Source: CAWJMD01 sp963845675 (GTDB taxonomy: Bacteria > Actinomycetota > Actinomycetes > Actinomycetales > CAWJMD01). From it: a stretch of DNA of 64,000 bases. The DNA is taken from the NCBI GenBank assembly GCA_963845675.1, contig CAWJSX010000005.1, positions 558,001 through 622,000 of the forward strand, written 5' to 3'. Shown here piece by piece: positions 1 to 8,079 of this stretch (the first letter of the stretch is position 1; each line of letters starts with the position of its first letter). A model generated the notes under the pieces. That model ran no database searches. It was not told where the DNA came from and saw only the letters and a list, made by a program, of their open reading frames with translations. Position numbers and translations under genes: made by a program.

Positions 1-306
1 CTGTTGCAGCAGGCCGAAGTTGCCGGACCCGAGGACGACCTCGGCCCGGCCGTTGGTCAGCTCGTCGAGCGTCGCCGCGGCCTGTGCGATCAGCGCCGGC
101 TCGCGCAGCGTCACCGCGGAGACGCTCGGACCGAAGCGGATGTTCTTCGTCTTGTCGGCGGCGGCCGCGAAGAGCAGCCACAGGTCCTTGTGCCAGGTCT
201 CGTCGGCCGCGTAGCAGCCGTAGAAGCCGAGCTCGTCCGCGAGCTGGATGGCCCGCAGCGACTCGTCGAGCGGGTAGTCGGGGAGCATCACGTAGCTGAA
301 CTTCAT
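1..306 (-). CDS. LLM-class (luciferase-like, F420-type) oxidoreductase, C-terminus outside the window
   Basis: Only the first ~102 residues are present; the gene runs off the left edge. The start is ATG at 306 with AGGAG just upstream. The visible protein begins MKFSYVMLPDYPLDESLRAI and continues with a GFYGCYAADE stretch and a block ending GRAEVVLGSGNFG. This is the N-terminal TIM-barrel pattern of the luciferase-like family (strand 1, then the substrate/F420-facing loop, then the strand ending in GxGxG-like glycines). Actinobacterial members usually use coenzyme F420 for hydride transfer. It is the last visible gene of the (-) operon that starts at 3376, 6 nt after the 92-residue gene, so it probably acts on the same substrate pathway. 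The substrate cannot be inferred. Confidence 0.85.
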   Translation of the reverse strand, partial: MKFSYVMLPDYPLDESLRAIQLADELGFYGCYAADETWHKDLWLLFAAAADKTKNIRFGPSVSAVTLREPALIAQAAATLDELTNGRAEVVLGSGNFGLLQQ

Positions 307-312
307 GGCGGA

Positions 313-591
313 TCACTCCTGGGGGGCTGCGGTGTCGTCATCGAGCTGGGCGAGGACGTCCTCGCCGGAGACCACCGTCGAGGCCCAGTGGTCGTGCATC
401 CACTGCAGGTGGTCGTGCCTGCTCTGGACGATGCGCAGCGTGTCCCAGTTGGGAAACGTCTGCTGGTTGACGTGCTGCACCATGAGCTTCGGGTCGACCT
501 CGTAGACGTGCTCGAAGCGGGTGATGGCGACGTCGGTGACCTGCTCGGCGACGGGCGGCTCGTGCTGCTCTGACCACCGGTAGCTCGCCAT
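313..591 (-). CDS. Small conserved-looking protein of unknown function in a redox operon
   Basis: A 92-residue protein with ATG start at 591. I do not recognise the family. It has no signal peptide, membrane segment or cysteine. It is acidic and rich in His and Trp (HVNQQTFPNW, SRHDHLQWMHDHW), with the polar C-terminus LAQLDDDTAAPQE. It sits 2 nt after the FAD oxidase stop and 6 nt before the luciferase-like oxidoreductase start, so it is very probably translated with them. Possible roles are an accessory or third subunit of the FAD/Fe-S enzyme or a small substrate-binding protein; these are inferences from position only. The tight spacing and a coding-like residue composition are the reasons for calling it real. 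Confidence 0.7.
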   Translation of the reverse strand: MASYRWSEQHEPPVAEQVTDVAITRFEHVYEVDPKLMVQHVNQQTFPNWDTLRIVQSRHDHLQWMHDHWASTVVSGEDVLAQLDDDTAAPQE

Positions 592-593
592 CG

Positions 594-2102
594 CTACTGC
601 CGTCCCTCGTCGAAGGCACGGTCGAGGCCGTACTTGCCTGGGTTCATGATGTTGTTCGGGTCGAGCGCCCGCTTGACCTTGAGCATCACGTCGTAGCCGC
701 CGCCCAGCTCCTGCGGCACCAGGTCGACCTCACCCTCACGGCACGACCCGTGGCAGGCGGAGATCGAGCCCTCCGCCTCGAGGGCAGCGGCGGCGATCTC
801 GCGCTTGGCGTCGACCCAGGCGCGCCACATGTCCTCGTCGAGCTGCTGCTCCCAGATGCCGACGTCGATCTCGGTGAGGAAGTCGGTGCCGTTGTCGCTG
901 CTGGTGTAGAAGAACATGCCCCAGTCGTCGAAGGTGTCGAACCGCTCCCGCAGGCGCGCCACCGTGGCGTGCCACGCCTCCTTCACCTGCGGCAGCCGCG
1001 TGTACGGGATCGCGGCGTCCTCGCAGTGCCAGCTCATCGGCACCACCTGTCCCGATGGAGTCCTGCCGTGCAGCGGGGTGGCGTAGCGGTCGTGCCGGGC
1101 CGCCCAGTCACCCTCGGAGATCTCGTCCCCCAGGTACCGGGCGCCGTTGTCGCGGGCGACCTGCATCAGCCGCCTGGCGCCGGCCCGCACCTCGTCCTCG
1201 TTCCCGTAGGCCACGGCGCAGACGAGGGAGCGGACGTCTCCCGGCTGCGGGATGTACGCCTCGTCGTCGCGCCGCAGGTACCGGACCTTCCACTCGTCGA
1301 ACAGGACCGCTCCCGCGAACGTGGCGACACCCGCCTTCGAGAGGGCGCCCAGGGTCCGGTAGGCGTCGTCGAAGTCACTGAAGGCGAAGAACGGGGAGAA
1401 CTCGGCCTCCGGCTTCGGGTAGAGCTTCAGGGTCGCCCTCGTGGCGATGCCGAGCGTGCCCTGGTGTCCCATGAAGAGGTGCTTGAGCTGGTACCCGCTG
1501 GAGCTCTTGGTGACCTTGCGACCTCCGCCGTCCCCGACCGTGATGACCTCACCGGTGGGCAGCACGAGGTCGAAGCTCAGCACCAGGTCTCGTGAGTGGC
1601 CGTACCGCGCGCCGACCAGGGACCAACCGCTCGTCCCGATCCTCCCCCCGACCAGGGAGCAGGGGTACGACGCCGGGTCGTCGGGGTAGATCAGGCCGTG
1701 GGCACCGAGCACCTCGTTCAGCTTGAGCATGTTGATGCCGGTTCCGACGGTGCACGTGCGGTTCTCCAGGTCGATCTCCTCGATCTGGTTCATCCGCTTG
1801 ACGTCGACGACGATGCCGCGCCGCTCCGGTCGTGCCCCGTCGGTCAGCCCGGTCCCGCCGTCGCGCGGGACGATCGGGATGCGGTGGGCGTTGGCGATCC
1901 GGACGACCGCCGCGACGTCCTCGGTGCTGCCCGGCATCACCACGAGGTCGGGGACGTGGTCCGGCCACCTGTGCACGGGGAACGGGGCCGGCACGCGTGC
2001 CCGGTTCAGCCGGGCCGTCTTCGACGTGTGGACGTGCTCCGAGCCGATCGCGCGGACCAGCTCGTCGACGACGGCGTCGGCCAGCGGCGGCGCGATCGTC
2101 AT
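594..2102 (-). CDS. FAD-binding oxidoreductase (GlcD / VAO-PCMH family)
   Basis: A 502-residue flavoprotein. The N-terminal FAD-binding PCMH domain (about 40-220) contains VPRDGGTGLTDGARP, the pyrophosphate-binding loop, and SLVGGRIGTSGWSLVGARYGH. The C-terminal FAD-oxidase cap ends with KVKRALDPNNIMNPGKYGLD, the usual terminal motif of D-lactate dehydrogenase, GlcD and 4-cresol-dehydrogenase relatives. Such enzymes oxidise 2-hydroxy acids, alcohols or aryl-alkyl substrates. ATG 2102 was chosen over the longer frame because the upstream extension is Arg/Pro shadow sequence and this start forms an ATGA overlap with the stop of the Fe-S gene. The paired Fe-S protein suggests electrons go to an Fe-S/quinone chain rather than to oxygen. 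The exact substrate is unknown. Confidence 0.88.
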   Translation of the reverse strand: MTIAPPLADAVVDELVRAIGSEHVHTSKTARLNRARVPAPFPVHRWPDHVPDLVVMPGSTEDVAAVVRIANAHRIPIVPRDGGTGLTDGARPERRGIVVDVKRMNQIEEIDLENRTCTVGTGINMLKLNEVLGAHGLIYPDDPASYPCSLVGGRIGTSGWSLVGARYGHSRDLVLSFDLVLPTGEVITVGDGGGRKVTKSSSGYQLKHLFMGHQGTLGIATRATLKLYPKPEAEFSPFFAFSDFDDAYRTLGALSKAGVATFAGAVLFDEWKVRYLRRDDEAYIPQPGDVRSLVCAVAYGNEDEVRAGARRLMQVARDNGARYLGDEISEGDWAARHDRYATPLHGRTPSGQVVPMSWHCEDAAIPYTRLPQVKEAWHATVARLRERFDTFDDWGMFFYTSSDNGTDFLTEIDVGIWEQQLDEDMWRAWVDAKREIAAAALEAEGSISACHGSCREGEVDLVPQELGGGYDVMLKVKRALDPNNIMNPGKYGLDRAFDEGRQ

Positions 2103-3376
2103 GCTCCTCGCCTCCCGCCGACCTCGATGCCGAGCGACTCGGCGAGGATCTCGTGGATGTCGACGACGTCGATGCTCTGGGCGGACCCGGCCTCGGAGAG
2201 CGGTCGCTCCGACCAGGGGCAGGCGCTGACGAGGGTGTCGACGTCCAGCGCAGCAGCCTGCTCCATCCGGTTCGCGCTGATCCGGGCTGTCAGGTCGGGT
2301 CTCTCGATCGGGAGCCCGCCACCTGCCCCCGAGCAGTACGACCACTGCGTCACGCGGTCGACGTCCTTGAACTCCAGTCCGGGGATGGACCGCAGGATCT
2401 CGCGGGGTTCCTGCCAGATCCCCTTGCGCTTGTTGAGGCGACACGGGTCGTGGTAGGTGATCGTGCGCTCCACGGGGACGGACGGCGAGAGCCGTCCCTC
2501 ACGGATCAGCTCGGCGAACAGCTCGACCACCAGGACGATCTCGATGTCGAAGTCGTCGCCGAAGTAGCGGGGGTAGTCCTCGGTGAAGCTGATGTAGTCG
2601 TGCGGGTCGAGGACCAGTACCCGCCGGGCCCCGACCGACCGCCAGTTCTCCAGGTTGTGCTCGGCGAACCTGCGCGCCTGGTCGACGTATCCCATCTCCG
2701 CCGCCGGCCCGCCGCAGCACCACTGCTCGGCCATCAGGCCGAACTCGTAGCCGGCCAGCTGGAGGACCTGCGCCACGGCGCGCGGCACGGACGTGCGGTA
2801 GAAGGCGGCCTCGCAGTCGACGAACAGCACGGACTCCCCGCCGACCGGGATGTCCAGCCCCTCCGCCCAGTCCCTCACGTGCTCCTGGCTGACCTCGACG
2901 TCTCCCAGCACCGGCTCGTGCGTGCGCTCATCGGTCAGCACGTTCCAGCGCTGCCAGCCCGGCTGGTGGACGCCGCTGTCGACCGCCAGGGCCCGCACCG
3001 CCTTGACGAGGTCGACGGTGCGCGTGCGGAAACGGTAGAAGTCGCCGGTGAAGAGCGTGTTGGGGCAGCGGAGCTCGCAGGCCCCGCACTGGGTGCAGTT
3101 GACGTAGTCCTCGGCGACGTCCTGGATGTCCAGCGTGCCCTGCTCCATCGCCACCACGTTGGCGTGGAAGGCGGTGGGCGTGAACCGCTCGTCGCGGGTC
3201 ACCTGCGTCACCGGGCAGACCTCGCGGCAGAACTTGTGGCCGGAGGAGAAGCAGTTGTACGCCTCGTTGCGCCACCGCTCGGCGAACTCGCGCTCGTCCT
3301 CGGGGCGCCGGTGCCCGTTGCCCGCACCACCGATCGTGACCGGGACTGGGCCCGCCGTCGTGTCGCCGTCGGCCAT
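2099..3376 (-). CDS. (Fe-S)-binding oxidoreductase subunit, GlcF/HdrD/GlpC-like
   Basis: A 425-residue protein with ATG at 3376 and GGTGAGGAG upstream. It has two ferredoxin-like cysteine clusters, CFSSGHKFCREVCP (about 40-55) and CTQCGACELRCP (about 95-106), that should bind [4Fe-4S]. Later CCG-type motifs follow: CCGGPAAEMG, YHDPCRLNKRKG and CSGAGGGLP, as in heterodisulfide reductase HdrD/HdrB, GlpC and GlcF. The role is to pass electrons from the following FAD oxidase to the respiratory chain. It heads the (-) operon Fe-S / FAD / 92-aa / F420 enzyme, overlaps the FAD gene by 4 nt, and is divergent from the MFS exporter at 3557; the 180-nt gap must hold both promoters. Partner and fold are clear; the substrate is not. 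Confidence 0.88.
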   Translation of the reverse strand: MADGDTTAGPVPVTIGGAGNGHRRPEDEREFAERWRNEAYNCFSSGHKFCREVCPVTQVTRDERFTPTAFHANVVAMEQGTLDIQDVAEDYVNCTQCGACELRCPNTLFTGDFYRFRTRTVDLVKAVRALAVDSGVHQPGWQRWNVLTDERTHEPVLGDVEVSQEHVRDWAEGLDIPVGGESVLFVDCEAAFYRTSVPRAVAQVLQLAGYEFGLMAEQWCCGGPAAEMGYVDQARRFAEHNLENWRSVGARRVLVLDPHDYISFTEDYPRYFGDDFDIEIVLVVELFAELIREGRLSPSVPVERTITYHDPCRLNKRKGIWQEPREILRSIPGLEFKDVDRVTQWSYCSGAGGGLPIERPDLTARISANRMEQAAALDVDTLVSACPWSERPLSEAGSAQSIDVVDIHEILAESLGIEVGGRRGA

Positions 3377-3556
3377 GACACCACTCCTCACCGTCGGGGA
3401 GCTGCTCTGGACGAAACCTACGAGCCGGATCACGTGCCCGACAAGGGGTTGGCCGCGGAATCGTCCTGCTGCTCCACGCAAGGTCTCGACGCCACCGATG
3501 ACTTCCACGGGTGCGACCAGTCGGAACCGGGACGGACGAGACCTGTAGGAGACGCT

Positions 3557-5000
3557 GTGAGAACCGCCGAACGCCGCCGATGGCTGGCGCTGTACGTGAT
3601 CTGCCTTGGCGACCTGATGATCGTGCTCGACTCGAACATCGTGACCGTCGCACTGCCGTCCATCCGCGCAGACCTCGGGTTCTCGCCGACGGCGCTCGCC
3701 TGGGTGGTCAACGCCTACCTGCTCACGTTCGGTGGCTTCCTGCTGCTGAGTGGGCGGCTCGGTGACCTGTTCGGGAACCGGCGCGTGCTCCTGCTGGGCG
3801 TCGGAGCCTTCACGGTCGCGTCCCTGGCCTGCGGGCTGGCTCCGACGGCTCCGTGGCTGGTCGTCGGACGGGCCGTCCAGGGGCTGGGGGCAGCCGTGGT
3901 CTCCGCGGTGGCACTGTCACTGATCACGGGCCTCTTCAGTGAACCGGCGGACCGCGCGAAGGCGATGGGCGTCTTCGGGTTCGTCATGTCCGGTGGCAGT
4001 GCCCTCGGCGTGCTGCTCGGCGGCCTGCTGACGGGTGCCCTGTCCTGGCACTGGGTGTTCCTCGTCAACCTGCCCGTCGGGCTCGCGGTGATCGGGCTCT
4101 GCCTGAAGGTGCTGCCGGCGGACCTCGTGGCGACCGCTGACCGGCGACTGGACGTCCTCGGTGCCGTGACGGTCACCGCCTCGATGATGACCCTCGTCTA
4201 CGCGGTCGTCGGAGGCGACGAGGCCGGCTGGACGTCGCCACGCACTCTGGGGCTGCTGACGCTGTCGGTGGCGTTGATGGGCGCGTTCCTCGCCAGAGAG
4301 GCGCGGGTCGCTCACCCGCTCGTACCTCTCGGGCTCTTCCGGCTGAGGAACCTGACGATCGCGAACGCGGTCGGCATGCTGTGGGCTGCTGCGATGTTCG
4401 CGTGGTTCTTCTTCACGGCCCTGTACCTGCAGCAGGTGCTCGGCTACCCGCCGATCCAGGTCGGCCTCGCCTTCCTGCCCACGAGCGTCGTGATGGCCTT
4501 CTGCTCGTTGCGGCTCTCGGACCGGCTGGTGATGCGCTTCGGGGTCCGGCCTCCGCTGGTGGCCGGCCTCGGCTGTGCCACGGCGGGCCTGCTGCTCGCG
4601 TCGAGGGCGCCGGTGGACGGCGGCTTCGGGCCGGACCTCCTGCCGAGCATGCTGCTGCTCGGCCTGGGAGCGGGGATCGCGTTCAACCCGGTGCTGCTGG
4701 CCGCTATGGGCGATGTCGAGCCTCGACGGTCAGGTCTCGCGTCAGGGCTCGTCAACACCTCGTTCATGCTGGGCGGCGCCCTCGGCCTGGCGGCCCTCGC
4801 GGTCCTGGCGTCCTGGCGTACGGGTGGCCTCGTGGCCGAGGGCGAGTCGTCCGTGGCCGCGCTCCACGGCGGCTACCAGGTCGCCTTCCTCGCCGGCGCG
4901 CTGCTGGCTGCCCTGGCAGCGCTCGGCGCCATGGGCGCTGCGCCCGGTGGCGACGCCTGCGGGGGACGCGGCAGAGGTGGTCACCGTGTCGAGCGCCTGA
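3557..5000 (+). CDS. MFS multidrug exporter, DHA2 (EmrB/QacA) type, with a C-terminal frameshift
   Basis: About 480 residues after correction, with roughly 14 hydrophobic helices. Motif A appears as GRLGDLFGNRRVL after helix 2, motif B as GRAVQGLGAA, and motif C as SGGSALGVLLGG in helix 5; all are typical of drug:H+ antiporters. The start is GTG 3557, with TAGGAG ending 5 nt before it. Reading straight through, the frame runs past the natural end into DNA antisense to the next gene. Dropping one base near 4958 gives an ending AGDAAEVVTVSSA with TGA at 4998-5000, 2 nt short of the convergent pcm-like gene. I therefore treat it as a functional gene with a one-base sequence error, or a slightly altered tail. 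Confidence 0.85.
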
Positions 5001-5002
5001 CG

Positions 5003-5605
5003 TCACGTCGCGTCGTGGCGGTCCTGCCCGCCCAGCAGCGGCACGAACCGGTAGTGCCCCCGCCTCTCGACCAGGGGCTCGCCACCGGGCAGCCGCCGGA
5101 CGCGCAGCATGCGGCCCGCCACCGGGATCACCATCACCCCGTCCGACCCGAGCTGGTCGACGAGCCCGCGGGGCAGCGACCGAGGCTCCGCGGACACCAG
5201 GATGCGGTCGTAGGGTGCCTCGTCGGGCCATCCGAGCACCCCATCGACCGCCTGCTCGACCCTGGCCCAGGGCATGTCGGACGCGGCGACGTTCTCTGCG
5301 CCCCACGCAGTCAGCTCCGGAACGAGCTCGACGCCCACCACGCTGCCAGTCGACCCCACGAGGTGGGCGAGGATCGCGGTCGTCCACCCCGAGCCCGATC
5401 CGACGTCGAGCACCCGGTGACCCGCGCCCACGTCGAGGAGCAGCAGCATGTCGCGCACGGTCCGCGGCTGCGAGCTGGTCTGGCCTCTGCCGATCAGCAG
5501 CGCCTGGTCGTAGTGGGCGTGCGAGACCTGCGAAGCGGGCAGGAAGCGTTCTCGCGGAACGAGCCGCATCGCCTCGTCGACGGCGTCCTCGCGGTGCCGG
5601 CGCAC
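5003..5605 (-). CDS. Protein-L-isoaspartate O-methyltransferase-like (Pcm family)
   Basis: A 200-residue class I SAM-dependent methyltransferase. The N-terminus VDEAMRLVPRERFLP is the Pcm substrate-side motif (usually VP R..F). Motif I is VLDVGSGSGWTTAILA, the post-I acidic residue is in VVGVELVPEL, and APYDRILVSAEP corresponds to the YDRIIVTAA motif. Such enzymes methylate isoaspartyl residues in damaged proteins in the cytosol. The GTG start at 5605 is preceded by GGAGGG, and a GACACT hexamer lies 6 nt before it, compatible with either a Shine-Dalgarno or a leaderless start. It is convergent with the MFS gene. Length matches the family. Some actinobacterial Pcm-like proteins may have other substrates. 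Confidence 0.88.
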   Translation of the reverse strand: MRRHREDAVDEAMRLVPRERFLPASQVSHAHYDQALLIGRGQTSSQPRTVRDMLLLLDVGAGHRVLDVGSGSGWTTAILAHLVGSTGSVVGVELVPELTAWGAENVAASDMPWARVEQAVDGVLGWPDEAPYDRILVSAEPRSLPRGLVDQLGSDGVMVIPVAGRMLRVRRLPGGEPLVERRGHYRFVPLLGGQDRHDAT

Positions 5606-5738
5606 CCCTCCAGTGTCGCGCGGTTGCGCCGTCGTGTCAGGGCTGGTTCACGTGACGGGACACCTGCTCGAGCACCCCGCGTGGGTGGTGCCCGTGTGCG
5701 GCGACGGCACGTTGATCCTGGTCAGGGCCACCGTGGGT

Positions 5739-7124
5739 TCACCCCACGAACCGCGTCATCGACGGGATCGTCTCGCTGGGCGTGCGGGCCTGCATGCCCT
5801 CCCCGATCGCCTGCAGCTTCCAGCTGGACCCCTCCCGGTAGACCTTCGCCATCAGCATCCCGGTGAAGGGCATGCCACCGGTCAGGGTGTAGCGGGCCAG
5901 CTCGGCCCCCGTCGTGTGGTCGACGAGGCGGCAGAACGCGTTCCGCACCTGCTCGAACGTCTGCCCCTCGTACGAGGTCACCACGAACATGAGGCTCGTG
6001 ACGTGCGTGGGCACTCGGGTCAGGTCGACCATGATCGTCTCGTCATCGCCCTCGCCCTCACCGGTGCGGTTGTCACCGGTGTGCTGGACCGAGCCGTCCT
6101 TGCTCCGCAGCTGGTTGTAGAAGGCGAGGTCGACAGGGTCCGTCCCCGCGTAGAGGAGCGCGGAGGCGTCGAGGTCGATCTCCACCTCACGGCTGCCGAA
6201 CATGCTCCGCTTCGTGATCGGGTCCCAACCCAGGCCCATGCGGATCATCGTCAGCGCGACGCCCCCGTCCTTGGTGAGCGTGACCTTCTGTCCCTTCGAC
6301 AGGCTGACCGGACGGGCCTTGGTGAGCTGCACCTCACCACTCGTGGCAGGCGCCGCGGCCGTGGGCCGGTCGAGCTGCGGAGCCTGCGCGGCGGGCTGGC
6401 GGGCCGGTGGTGCCTGCGCCGCAGGCTGACCGAACTGCGGCGCCGACGGTGGCTGGGCGGGGGGTGCCGGCGTGGCAGGTGCCGGCGCGCCGGGTGCCGG
6501 CGCGGGAGAGGCCGGAGCGGGAGCCGGAGCGGGAGCCGGAGCGGGAGGGGCCGGAGCGGGAGGGGCGGAGGCCGGTGGGGCCGCCGGTGCGACCGAGACA
6601 GCCGGGGGAGGCGCGTCGTCCACGGACACCCCGTGGTCGGTGATCAGGTCGGCCAGGCCGCCGGCGTAGCCCTGTCCCACGGCACGCACCTTCCAGGCGC
6701 CCGCGCGGCGGTACAGCTCGAGCGCGACGACGATGCTCTCCGAGGTCAGGTCGGTCATCGTGAACTCGACCAGCGGGGCGCTGGAGGAGTCGGTGACCCG
6801 CGCGACCGGCTGCCCGACGCGGCCGAACGTCGACGTCGTGTCGTCCAGCGACGTCACGAGGCGCACGGCGTGCACGTCGGCGGGGACGGACGCCAGGTCG
6901 ACGACGATCCGCCAGGTCTGCCCGCTGGAGGGCCGCTCGCACCGCACACCCGGTCCGGTCGGCTGGTTGTAGAAGACGAAGTCGGCGTCCGACCGCACCT
7001 TCCCGCTCTCCGTCACCAGCAGGGCGGACACGTCGGCGGGTGCCGGTACGTCCACGGTCAGGACCAGGTCCGTCGCCGCCAGGGGCGCGTTGGCACCCTT
7101 GCTGAGGGTGGTGGGTGCAGTCAT
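5739..7124 (-). CDS. TerD-family protein with two TerD domains joined by a Pro/Ala linker
   Basis: A 461-residue protein starting at ATG 7124 (MTAPTTLSKGANAPL). TerD domain 1 spans about 1-175 and TerD domain 2 about 275-461 (LSKGQKVTLTKDGG..., IRMGLGWDP, ending MTRFVG). The domains are separated by roughly 95 residues of Pro/Ala-rich repeats (APAPAP, QPAAQAPP). TerD domains bind calcium through conserved acidic residues and occur in tellurite-resistance and stress/signalling clusters. DxDFVFYNQ in domain 1 and the equivalent LAFYNQL in domain 2 are family marks. No terZABC, TerY or kinase gene is adjacent. A 12-bp palindrome lies about 90 nt upstream. The function is probably envelope or general stress response; the flexible linker suggests the domains work as a pair. 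Confidence 0.88.
   Translation of the reverse strand: MTAPTTLSKGANAPLAATDLVLTVDVPAPADVSALLVTESGKVRSDADFVFYNQPTGPGVRCERPSSGQTWRIVVDLASVPADVHAVRLVTSLDDTTSTFGRVGQPVARVTDSSSAPLVEFTMTDLTSESIVVALELYRRAGAWKVRAVGQGYAGGLADLITDHGVSVDDAPPPAVSVAPAAPPASAPPAPAPPAPAPAPAPAPASPAPAPGAPAPATPAPPAQPPSAPQFGQPAAQAPPARQPAAQAPQLDRPTAAAPATSGEVQLTKARPVSLSKGQKVTLTKDGGVALTMIRMGLGWDPITKRSMFGSREVEIDLDASALLYAGTDPVDLAFYNQLRSKDGSVQHTGDNRTGEGEGDDETIMVDLTRVPTHVTSLMFVVTSYEGQTFEQVRNAFCRLVDHTTGAELARYTLTGGMPFTGMLMAKVYREGSSWKLQAIGEGMQARTPSETIPSMTRFVG
6513..6573. repeat. Short tandem repeats encoding the Pro/Ala linker of the TerD protein
   Basis: Near-perfect head-to-tail copies of a 12-bp unit (GGAGCGGGAGCC and variants) lie inside the TerD gene and encode Ala-Pro-Ala-Pro on the minus strand. 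In-frame gain or loss of units would change linker length without breaking either domain. This is directly visible; functional importance is not shown. Confidence 0.7.
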
Positions 7125-7207
7125 GCGAGACGCCTTCCGGTCGGGTGCCGCGCATCGACGCCCGGGTGCTGGGGGTGGCACGTCGCGTGTGCCCGTCCAG
7201 GCGAGAA

Positions 7208-7226
7208 TGTACCCATCCGCGCGGAT
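7208..7226 (-). promoter_or_regulatory. Possible -10 element and 12-bp palindrome upstream of the TerD gene
   Basis: On the minus strand TACATT (7213-7208) fits an actinobacterial -10 hexamer. The perfect palindrome ATCCGCGCGGAT (7215-7226) sits immediately upstream of it, where a repressor or activator could act on the TerD gene that starts at 7124. No convincing -35 was found. The palindrome is a fact; its role is inference. Confidence 0.3.
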
Positions 7227-7239
7227 CGGCGTGCGCCCG

Positions 7240-8079
7240 TCAGCTCAGCACGTCCTTGCGCTCGAAGACGACGAAGGCCGCGGTCAGCAGGACGGCCGCG
7301 TACCCGAGCGCCCACAGGGCGCCGCGGTCCATGTCGCCGACGTCGAACGTCTGGTCGAGCGCCTGTAGCCATGCGTACTGGTAGTGGGTCGGCAGCGCGT
7401 TGCGGAAGTCGCCCAGGGCGCTGATCGAGTCGAGGATCGCGGAGACGATCGTGATGAGCACGGCCCCGCCGACGGCACCGAGCGGCGCGTCGGTGAGCAC
7501 GCCGATCAGGAAGGCCGCGCACCCCACGAAGAGCAGGTGGACGGCCAGGTAGGCGATGATCACGAGCAACCGGAGGAGGAACGCGCTCCACGGCAACGTC
7601 CGTCCGATGGGATCGGCGAAATCGCCCCAGCCGTAGGCGATCCCGCCGACGAGGAGCGACCATCCCGGCAGCACCAGGAGGGCCGCGACACCCGTCAGCA
7701 GACCCACTGCCAGCTTCTGGACGAGCAGGCGCCTGCGCGGGACGGGAGCGGTCAGCAGGTAGCGCAACGTCGACCAGCTGGCCTCCGACGGCACGCTGTC
7801 GCCGACGAAGAGCGCGACCAGCACCACCAGCAGGAACCCGGTCGAGGCGAACAGGGTGAAGATCGCGAAGTTCGCCGCACTGCTCTGCGCGAGGTCGACG
7901 AACGCGGCACCGGTCTGGGAGTTGGGGGGTCCGCCGCCTTCGCCGTCCGGTCCGTCTCCGAGAGCGAACGCCCCGACGAGGATCAGCGGAAGCGCGATGA
8001 GGAAGCCGAAGGCGAACTGGGTGCGCCGACGCGACAGCTGCCGTCGGACCTCTGCGGTCAGCGGGAGCGGCGCCCTCAC
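7240..8079 (-). CDS. ABC transporter permease (ABC-2 type), partner of the hydrolase-ATPase fusion
   Basis: A 279-residue integral membrane protein with about six hydrophobic helices (for example FAFGFLIALPLILVGAFALG, FTLFASTGFLLVVLVALFVG, LAVGLLTGVAALLVLPGWSLL, LLVIIAYLAVHLLFVGCAAFLI). The pattern GDSVPSEASWSTLRYLLTAPVPRRRLLVQK before helix 3 is the coupling-loop signature of ABC-2 permeases such as NatB/BcrB. The GTG start at 8079 overlaps the upstream TGA by 4 nt, so it is translated with the ATPase fusion and should form the channel it energises. It ends VVFERKDVLS, a common tail of this family. The substrate is unknown. Confidence 0.88.
   Translation of the reverse strand: MRAPLPLTAEVRRQLSRRRTQFAFGFLIALPLILVGAFALGDGPDGEGGGPPNSQTGAAFVDLAQSSAANFAIFTLFASTGFLLVVLVALFVGDSVPSEASWSTLRYLLTAPVPRRRLLVQKLAVGLLTGVAALLVLPGWSLLVGGIAYGWGDFADPIGRTLPWSAFLLRLLVIIAYLAVHLLFVGCAAFLIGVLTDAPLGAVGGAVLITIVSAILDSISALGDFRNALPTHYQYAWLQALDQTFDVGDMDRGALWALGYAAVLLTAAFVVFERKDVLS

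Noticed and set aside
1832..5866. A single 1344-codon open frame covering the MFS gene and beyond
   Set aside because: Its first ~575 and last ~290 codons are antisense to the Fe-S and Pcm-like genes and are Arg/Pro/Asp-rich shadow sequence; only 3557 to about 4958 is coding.
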